Assembly (NCBI GenBank): GCA_023136155.1
Contig: JAGLRT010000001.1
Coordinates: forward strand, 1-6,752
Length of the DNA: 6,752 nt
Reading direction: 5' to 3'
DNA from: Methanosarcinales archaeon
GTDB taxonomy: Archaea; Halobacteriota; Methanosarcinia; Methanosarcinales; Methanocomedenaceae
A program made the translations under genes and the position numbers. Under the pieces are notes generated by a model that searched no databases, had not been told where the DNA came from, and was given only the letters and a program-made list of their open reading frames with translations. Shown in pieces: positions 1-3,659 of this stretch. Each line of letters opens with the position of its first letter. The first letter of the stretch is position 1.

Positions 1-31
1 CAATTTATTTGTAGTGGATACCATTAAACTA

Positions 32-49
32 ATGTTCGAAAAGAGGTGA
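32..49 (+). promoter_or_regulatory. Shine-Dalgarno GAGGTGA and 5-codon upstream frame before the CGGC gene
   Basis: GAGGTGA at 43-49 matches seven bases of the archaeal consensus GGAGGTGAT. It contains the GTG at 46 and also ends a tiny frame starting at ATG 32 (MFEKR, stop TGA 47-49). That frame overlaps the GTG by four bases (GTGA), an arrangement that can couple translation. The AT-rich TTTATTTG at 4-11 could be a TATA box placing the transcript start near 32, but this is weak. Either the GTG is used through coupling or the ATT at 55 is the start. Confidence 0.4.
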
Positions 50-405
50 AGACAATTACCAAAGAAAGTGCCGATGAAAAACCCACCAAAATCGCGGTCA
101 TCAGGTGCGACATTGTATCAGAAGCCTGCCCCGGAGTTGCCTGCTTTATGGCATTCAACAAGCGGACGAGTTATTTTAAAGATTATGACAAAAATACGGA
201 GATAGTCGCCTACTTCACATGCGGCGGCTGTTCAGGACGGCGTGTCTATCGTTTAATTAAATCCCTGAAACGATTCGGGGTAGATGTGGTACACTTGAGT
301 TCCTGCATGCAGATGGAGGATTATCCCGAATGTCCGCATATCGATTCTATCAAGAATACAATAACAGATGCAGGTATGAAACTGGTTGAGGGCACTCACC
401 ACTAA
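46..405 (+). CDS. CGGC-domain cysteine-rich protein
   Basis: Small soluble protein of 119 residues that I recognise as a CGGC-domain protein, a family proposed to bind metal through cysteines but without a firmly assigned reaction. The signature CGGC is at residues 59-62. Other cysteines are C21, C28 and C33 in the N-terminal segment CDIVSEACPGVAC, then C87 and C96 in the C-terminal half. There is no signal peptide or membrane segment. It is the first gene of a four-gene operon; the ferredoxin start follows after 14 nt. The start is uncertain. The GTG at 46 lies inside GAGGTGA (43-49), which itself looks like the Shine-Dalgarno site. The next in-frame candidate is the rare ATT at 55, spaced 5 nt from that site, giving 116 residues. 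No canonical ATG, GTG or TTG follows in frame before the conserved core. Family call is firm; function is unknown. Confidence 0.85.
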   Translation: MKTITKESADEKPTKIAVIRCDIVSEACPGVACFMAFNKRTSYFKDYDKNTEIVAYFTCGGCSGRRVYRLIKSLKRFGVDVVHLSSCMQMEDYPECPHIDSIKNTITDAGMKLVEGTHH

Positions 406-415
406 AGGAGATGAT
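404..415 (+). promoter_or_regulatory. Ribosome binding site deciding the ferredoxin start
   Basis: GGAGATGAT at 407-415 differs from the consensus GGAGGTGAT at one base and lies four bases before ATG 420. The upstream in-frame ATG at 411 sits inside this site, so it cannot be the start served by it. The site begins one base after the stop codon of the CGGC gene, which fits translation within one operon mRNA. Confidence 0.75.
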
Positions 416-419
416 AACA

Positions 420-788
420 ATGGTAAAAAGAACAATCGTAACAATAGATGAAGATAAATGCACCGGGTGCGGAAAGTGCGTTGCACCGTGTGCTGAAGGA
501 GCTATTCAGATCATAGATGGCAAGGCAAAGGTAATGTCAGAAGAATTGTGCGACGGCATGGGATACTGCATCGGTATCTGCCCCGAGGGTGCCATCACCG
601 TAGAGGAGCGTGAAACCCTGGAATTCGATGAAGAAAAGGCCGAAAGCCAGCCCAAAAAGTCCGACATATCTATCAGGTGCTTCAACTGCAACAAAGGAGA
701 GGATGAAGTCTACCTGCTGCCCCTGCGCCATGAAATGAAGAGCGAATGGGTGTGCACGCGCTGCCTGCCTATGTTGATACACGGTTGA
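420..788 (+). CDS. Ferredoxin-type 4Fe-4S protein with C-terminal zinc-ribbon-like tail
   Basis: Soluble electron carrier or Fe-S subunit of 122 residues. The first cluster motif is canonical: C14, C17, C20 and C24 (CxxCxxCxxxC). The second is C44, C50 and C54-P, with Met47 where the second cysteine is expected. That site may hold a 3Fe-4S or otherwise ligated cluster, or no stable cluster. An acidic, lysine-rich linker (about 66-82) leads to a tail with C87xxC90 and C112xxC115, which resembles a zinc ribbon or rubredoxin-like knuckle pair. This makes it longer than a simple two-cluster ferredoxin. The ATG at 420 is chosen over 411 because of the ribosome binding site. The GXGXG gene starts six bases after its TGA, in the same frame. 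The electron partner cannot be read from the sequence; the downstream GXGXG protein is an obvious candidate. Confidence 0.88.
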   Translation: MVKRTIVTIDEDKCTGCGKCVAPCAEGAIQIIDGKAKVMSEELCDGMGYCIGICPEGAITVEERETLEFDEEKAESQPKKSDISIRCFNCNKGEDEVYLLPLRHEMKSEWVCTRCLPMLIHG

Positions 789-794
789 ATCGAT

Positions 795-1787
795 ATGGAA
801 GAAATCAGCCTTGTACTCACAACCTCCGTGGATAACCTGTGCGATTATACGTTCAATTTCCACTACCTGAACCAGAAACTCGACCCGGAATCGCAGATAC
901 CGGACCAGACCGAAGGGTCATACACATACCTGGATCTGGTTGATGGCCTGAAAAATGGTGCCGATGTCCATATTAAGGGCGATGTGGGTGAGCGCCTGGC
1001 CTTCAGCATGGGTGCGGACCTGAAACACCTTGGTGGCACAGGGAATCCGGAACTTGCGGGCCGGGTATTCGTTAATGGGAATGTAGGTGCCGAAGCTGGC
1101 ATGGGTATGGTTGCCGGTACTCTGTACGTCAGCGGGACCCTGAAGGAGCCGCAGGGTAACATTATTGAGGTGGCTTCTGATAAGGAAGGCTTTAGGAAAT
1201 TCCGCTCTATTACTGATATTATGTGCAACGGACCTGGTGAAGATACCCCGGTGTCTAATTATTTCAATGAGGATGAGAATATCCTGACCCTCAACGACGG
1301 AATCCTACGTGGTACCATCGGCGCACGTATGGATTGCAGGGGTACGGTGGTCGTGGAAGGTGATGCCTACAACGGCACCGGATTGCTTATGCGTCGTGGT
1401 ACTGTGTATGTAAAATGCAGTGCCGGTATGAACACTGGTTCCAGGCTGAACGGGGGTACGGTGGTGGTTAGCTGTAAAGTGGATGAGTTTGCAGGCGCAT
1501 ACATGAAGTCGGGCAACCTTGTTATCAATGATGCTAAAGGATATGTGGGTGCCAATATGATTGGAGGCGCGATATATTCCAAGAAAAAGTTAACGTTAAG
1601 CCCCCCTGCCGCAGCTGGTAAAAAGAACGGTGAGAACAGTAAAATGCTGCGCAGGGTACTGGATGCGGGGCGTTTGGAGGCCATGCTGTACAACAAGTAC
1701 GAAGTTGGTTCTAAAAGAGGGGAATATGCAAAAGTGCACATGCGTGACGGTTCTGTAATTATGAGAAAAGTTGATGACAAGACATAG
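795..1787 (+). CDS. Stand-alone GXGXG beta-helix protein (GltB C-terminal / FwdC-like)
   Basis: Protein of 330 residues with the glycine-rich repeats of the GXGXG fold, the right-handed beta-helix found at the C-terminus of glutamate synthase large subunits and in formylmethanofuran dehydrogenase subunit C (FwdC/FmdC). There are two coil blocks: about residues 55-115 (GDVGERLAFSMGAD, GNVGAEAGMGMVAGTL) and 168-268 (GTIGARMDCRGTVVVEGDA, then RRGTVYVKCSAGMNTGS, GGTVVVSCK, GYVGANMIGGAI). They are separated by a non-repetitive insert at about 116-167. A 60-residue leader precedes the helix, and a basic C-terminal tail (about 275-330) follows it. In known enzymes this fold is structural and helps channel or position other subunits, so catalysis by this protein alone is unlikely. 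No glutaminase, FMN or Fwd catalytic gene is visible nearby. The ATG at 795 is preceded by only a weak site (GGTTGA, 783-788), so translation may be coupled to the ferredoxin. Paralog of FwdC or of archaeal split GltB are the main alternatives. Confidence 0.82.
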   Translation: MEEISLVLTTSVDNLCDYTFNFHYLNQKLDPESQIPDQTEGSYTYLDLVDGLKNGADVHIKGDVGERLAFSMGADLKHLGGTGNPELAGRVFVNGNVGAEAGMGMVAGTLYVSGTLKEPQGNIIEVASDKEGFRKFRSITDIMCNGPGEDTPVSNYFNEDENILTLNDGILRGTIGARMDCRGTVVVEGDAYNGTGLLMRRGTVYVKCSAGMNTGSRLNGGTVVVSCKVDEFAGAYMKSGNLVINDAKGYVGANMIGGAIYSKKKLTLSPPAAAGKKNGENSKMLRRVLDAGRLEAMLYNKYEVGSKRGEYAKVHMRDGSVIMRKVDDKT

Positions 1788-1791
1788 GAGG
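1786..1791 (+). promoter_or_regulatory. Strong ribosome binding site of the dodecin-like gene
   Basis: AGGAGG, eight bases before ATG 1800, overlaps the TAG stop (1785-1787) of the GXGXG gene. It is the strongest ribosome binding site in the operon and suggests that the last gene is translated at a high independent rate, as suits a small multimeric protein. Confidence 0.75.
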
Positions 1792-1799
1792 AAAATAAG

Positions 1800-2006
1800 A
1801 TGGTAGTAAAAATAATCGAGACAATTGGTTCGTCCCCGGAAAGCTGGGAGGCTGCAATAAAGAACGCGGTAGAAGATGCATCAGAACTCCCAATATTCAA
1901 GTCAAAGGGTAACATTACGCAAGTGAATGTGAAAAGTTTTGACGTGGGAGTTGAAGATAACAAGATCAGCATGTTCAAGTGCAGAGTAGAGATACTACTT
2001 GAATAA
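1800..2006 (+). CDS. Dodecin-like small protein
   Basis: Protein of 68 residues with the dodecin pattern: a short first strand (VVKIIETIG, 2-10), one helix starting with SPESWEAAIKNAVEDA (12-27), then two long strands (about 39-51 and 56-67) split by a VEDNK turn. Known dodecins form hollow dodecamers that bind flavins or related molecules, stacked by a conserved tryptophan early in the second strand. By eye that position is Gln41 or Thr40, and the only tryptophan is W17 in the helix. Classical flavin stacking is therefore not supported. The turn is about two residues shorter than in common bacterial dodecins. It is last in the operon, after redox proteins, which fits a cofactor-storage or buffering role by inference only. 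The start is fixed by the strong AGGAGG. Confidence 0.85.
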   Translation: MVVKIIETIGSSPESWEAAIKNAVEDASELPIFKSKGNITQVNVKSFDVGVEDNKISMFKCRVEILLE

Positions 2007-2192
2007 ACCGCAATGAAAAGGGGAATGACAGCACTGGCTGTTTGTATTAGAGGGGTTAGCCTATTGAGCACTTGAAAAAGTGTAAATGATGTGGTGAGCC
2101 TTTCCAATTATTGAAAATCCAATGATGCAATCATGCTATGAGCACATTGATGACAAAATTCTGAAAGGTATATCATAAATGCCATATACAAG

Positions 2193-3020
2193 CTACAACT
2201 CTCGGTACACTTCCTGCAACAGCAATGCATCCCCTTCGAGGTTGGGACTCTCGCATATCATAGTGCCCCTGATACTATACTCCTTCCACGCACTGATAAG
2301 CCCACGATAATCCATATCTGACTCTTCAAGTATCAGATGTTTCTTTTCACCCTTTGAACCGTATTCAATACCTGACACATGGATATGCATATTATCCAGC
2401 CCTTCCCTGCCCAGATAATCCTCTATCTTACCAAGTATCCCACAAAACTCATCATACGAGTTTTGTGCCCCCTCCCGCGCGTGCATGTGCGAGAAATCAT
2501 AGCAAGGCATCACACCCTCAAGCTCAGCACTCATCTCCAGTAGTTCAATAAGTGTACCGAACTGCGAACCTTTACCAGTAGTCTCCGGGCGCAGCAGTAT
2601 ATTAAAACCCTCATCTTCAAGCTGGGCAGCTATCTCAAGCAGGTGGGTTTTTACAATGCCAAATACCTTTTCAGAAGGGTCATCATGATAAAAAGCCGGA
2701 TGGAACACTACACCCCTGGCACCAAATATGGCACTTATATGTGCTGAATCAAGGATACGCTTACGGCTGGCGTCTACTTTATCAATTTCCCTTGAATTGA
2801 GATTAATGTAATATGGTGCATGTACGCTGAGCGCAACATCATTTTTGGCGGCAACGTTACCTACCTTTTCGGCAGTCTCGGCTCCCATCCTCACACCCCT
2901 GACAAATTCAACCTCCATGCATTGTAGTCCTAACTCACGTATCCGTTCCACCCCGGAAATGCTGTCCCTTGATGAGGAACTTATTGGTGTGCCTGCCGTT
3001 CCGAATCTTAAAGAGTTCAT
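2193..3020 (-). CDS. Endonuclease IV-like (xylose isomerase-like) TIM-barrel protein
   Basis: Protein of 275 residues of the AP endonuclease family 2 / xylose isomerase-like TIM-barrel superfamily, close to the usual endonuclease IV length. It begins MNSLRFGTAGTPIS. Likely metal ligands by motif comparison with E. coli Nfo are H67 (SVHAPY), H107 (VVFHPA), E146 (LLRPETTG), D175 and H178 (CYDFSHMHA), H212 (MHIHVSG) and E257 (MICESPN). The Asp-x-His pair of Nfo appears as E225/H228 in GSKGEKKH, with altered spacing. If it acts like Nfo, it cleaves DNA 5' of abasic sites using a three-zinc centre; a sugar isomerase role cannot be excluded. The reading frame stays open to an ATG at 3110, but that start lies inside an inserted repeat element and beyond the promoter. 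ATG 3020, with a TATA box 24 bp upstream and no Shine-Dalgarno, is far better. It is convergent with the redox operon and divergent from lhr. Confidence 0.85.
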   Translation of the reverse strand: MNSLRFGTAGTPISSSSRDSISGVERIRELGLQCMEVEFVRGVRMGAETAEKVGNVAAKNDVALSVHAPYYINLNSREIDKVDASRKRILDSAHISAIFGARGVVFHPAFYHDDPSEKVFGIVKTHLLEIAAQLEDEGFNILLRPETTGKGSQFGTLIELLEMSAELEGVMPCYDFSHMHAREGAQNSYDEFCGILGKIEDYLGREGLDNMHIHVSGIEYGSKGEKKHLILEESDMDYRGLISAWKEYSIRGTMICESPNLEGDALLLQEVYREL

Positions 3021-3035
3021 GTAGGTATTCTTGTG

Positions 3036-3050
3036 TAAAAAGTATTTATG
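3036..3050 (-). promoter_or_regulatory. TATA-box promoter of the endonuclease IV-like gene (leaderless)
   Basis: Read on the minus strand, CATAAATACTTTTTA is centred about 24 bp before ATG 3020, the usual distance from an archaeal TATA box to the transcript start. No Shine-Dalgarno precedes the ATG, so a leaderless mRNA is likely. The site lies between the accepted start and the 3110 start, which argues against the longer protein. The duplicated target site of the inserted element begins six bases further upstream. Confidence 0.55.
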
Positions 3051-3055
3051 AGTAT

Positions 3056-3063
3056 TTATTTTA
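3056..3063 (+). repeat. Target site duplication, left copy
   Basis: TTATTTTA directly abuts the left inverted repeat and is identical to the sequence at 3271-3278 on the other side of the element. Matching fails one base further out on both sides, so the duplication is exactly 8 bp. Confidence 0.75.
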
Positions 3064-3090
3064 GGCTCTTCCTGCGTTTCAAGTTGGTAG
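3064..3090 (+). repeat. Left terminal inverted repeat of the MITE-like element
   Basis: Its reverse complement matches 3244-3270 with four mismatches (at 3074, 3075, 3081 and 3089). The outermost ten bases are identical in both arms, and similarity ends at the inner boundary. Confidence 0.8.
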
Positions 3091-3243
3091 CTCAAAAGTA
3101 AACTGTGCATAATTGTTTAGCTATTGAATTCGCCATCAAGAGAACCAATTGATTAAATTTAGTGTATGTGTAGGATTTTATAGAATGTTACACCTGTCAT
3201 CGTTTTTTAAATTTGAAAATTTCAACAAACTGTAAAAATTAGA

Positions 3244-3270
3244 CTGCCAACTGGAAACATAGGAAGAGCC
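3244..3270 (-). repeat. Right terminal inverted repeat of the MITE-like element
   Basis: This is the inverted partner of 3064-3090. The adjacent T at 3271 extends the inverted match by one base but is also the first base of the duplicated target, so the exact boundary could shift by one position. Confidence 0.8.
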
Positions 3271-3278
3271 TTATTTTA
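3271..3278 (+). repeat. Target site duplication, right copy
   Basis: TTATTTTA, identical to 3056-3063, directly abuts the right inverted repeat. Confidence 0.75.
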
Positions 3279-3348
3279 TTAAAAATTGTTTCTTACCCGA
3301 GATAACAGTATTTTGAATAATATCATGGTGAGTATTATCACGAAAATT

Positions 3349-3384
3349 ATATAATGTGATCTATAATAATGTGTCACATTATAT
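3349..3384. repeat. Operator-like cluster of three ATAATGTG half-sites
   Basis: ATAATGTG occurs at 3351-3358 and again at 3366-3373, and its reverse complement CACATTAT at 3375-3382. The last two form a palindrome with a single central T (3366-3382). The first and last form a perfect 11-bp inverted repeat (ATATAATGTGA at 3349-3359, TCACATTATAT at 3374-3384) with a 14-nt loop. The two direct copies are 15 bp apart. This suits binding of a dimeric regulator, or alternative hairpins if transcribed. It lies 276 bp before lhr and 329 bp before the endonuclease-like start, further than a usual archaeal operator. Confidence 0.6.
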
Positions 3385-3393
3385 TATAATATA
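3380..3393. repeat. Perfect 14-bp AT palindrome
   Basis: TATATTATAATATA is its own reverse complement. It overlaps the right arm of the half-site cluster. In such AT-rich sequence it may be chance, a TATA-like element or an easily melted segment. Confidence 0.5.
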
Positions 3394-3430
3394 TATTTTA
3401 TTATATTGCCTTGTATGTTATATGCTTCGT

Positions 3431-3451
3431 TGTATATTGTATATTGTATAT
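3431..3451 (+). repeat. 7-bp tandem repeat (TGTATAT x3)
   Basis: Three exact head-to-tail copies of TGTATAT at 3431-3437, 3438-3444 and 3445-3451. It is a microsatellite-like tract that could vary in copy number by slippage. No function is evident. Confidence 0.75.
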
Positions 3452-3536
3452 TATGGCACCTATTATATTAATTACCAGAGCAGTCAACATTCTCCCGTCC
3501 CAACTTCACTTACATACTTTTGATTGATTACCCTTC

Positions 3537-3558
3537 AATTTCTTTTACTGAAGAAATT
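3537..3558. repeat. Inverted repeat AATTTCTT / AAGAAATT
   Basis: A perfect 8-bp stem with a 6-nt loop (TTACTG), about 100 bp before the lhr start and upstream of its predicted TATA box. It could be an operator or, if transcribed, a small hairpin. It lacks the trailing T-run expected of an intrinsic terminator. Confidence 0.5.
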
Positions 3559-3609
3559 CTCAACGGTTTTATCTGTATTTTGATAAATTATGTCTGACAT
3601 CTACACATG

Positions 3610-3626
3610 TTATAAAATACTTAAAG
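3610..3626 (+). promoter_or_regulatory. TATA-box promoter of lhr
   Basis: TTATAAAATACTTAAAG is the best TATA-like block before lhr. It predicts a transcript start near 3640-3648 and a leader of only about 12-20 nt. No Shine-Dalgarno precedes ATG 3660, which fits a short leader. Confidence 0.5.
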
Positions 3627-3659
3627 TCAAAACAATAAGAAACATGAGTTTCTAAAGAC

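Larger units (their letters stand above)
3064..3270. mobile_element. MITE-like non-autonomous insertion, 207 bp
   Basis: The element starts GGCTCTTCC and ends GGAAGAGCC. These are the outer ends of imperfect 27-bp inverted repeats at 3064-3090 and 3244-3270, which match at 23 of 27 positions by eye. It is flanked on both sides by the same 8-bp sequence, TTATTTTA. The interior is AT-rich, shows no transposase or other credible gene, and contains a T6 tract (3203-3208) and a small palindrome TTGAAA-A-TTTCAA (3213-3225). Terminal inverted repeats, target duplication, short length and lack of coding capacity together define a MITE. It would need the transposase of a related full-length insertion sequence elsewhere in the genome. 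IS families giving 8-bp duplications with GG-starting ends include IS6 and IS1595, but I cannot assign this one. It ends six bases from the endonuclease-like gene's TATA box, counting the duplication as separate. Confidence 0.8.
3279..3609. other. AT-rich non-coding spacer with palindromes
   Basis: No credible gene is visible on either strand; stops are frequent and no frame has a ribosome binding site or recognisable protein. The stretch is strongly AT-rich and holds the half-site cluster (3349-3384), a 14-bp palindrome, a 7-bp tandem repeat and an 8-bp-stem hairpin, listed separately. Its length and structure are more than two simple divergent promoters require. Possible roles are a regulatory region, a small untranslated RNA or remnants of older insertions. 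Confidence 0.6.

Noticed and set aside
2013..2075. 20-codon frame after the dodecin-like gene
   Set aside because: Too short, no ribosome binding site and no recognisable sequence.
2068..2083. Hairpin with GAAA loop (CACTT/AAGTG) as a terminator of the redox operon
   Set aside because: The stem is only 5-6 bp and is not followed by a T-run, so termination cannot be claimed.
1367..2107. Minus-strand open frame of 246 codons opposite the GXGXG and dodecin-like genes
   Set aside because: It lies antisense to two recognisable proteins, its translation is serine/threonine/leucine-rich with no family resemblance, and it follows from the codon pattern of the real genes.
3021..3110. Thirty-residue N-terminal extension of the endonuclease IV-like protein from ATG 3110
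   Set aside because: The extension is encoded by the inserted element and the core promoter, and family members begin near the RFGTAG motif.
3246..3265. CTGGAAACATAGG resembles an archaeal origin recognition box (mini-ORB)
   Set aside because: It is part of the element's terminal inverted repeat, there is no cluster of further copies, and no orc1/cdc6 gene is in the window.
3279..3609. CRISPR-like array in the repeat-rich spacer
   Set aside because: Repeats are short palindromes and a 7-bp microsatellite, with no regularly spaced 25-40 bp direct repeats.
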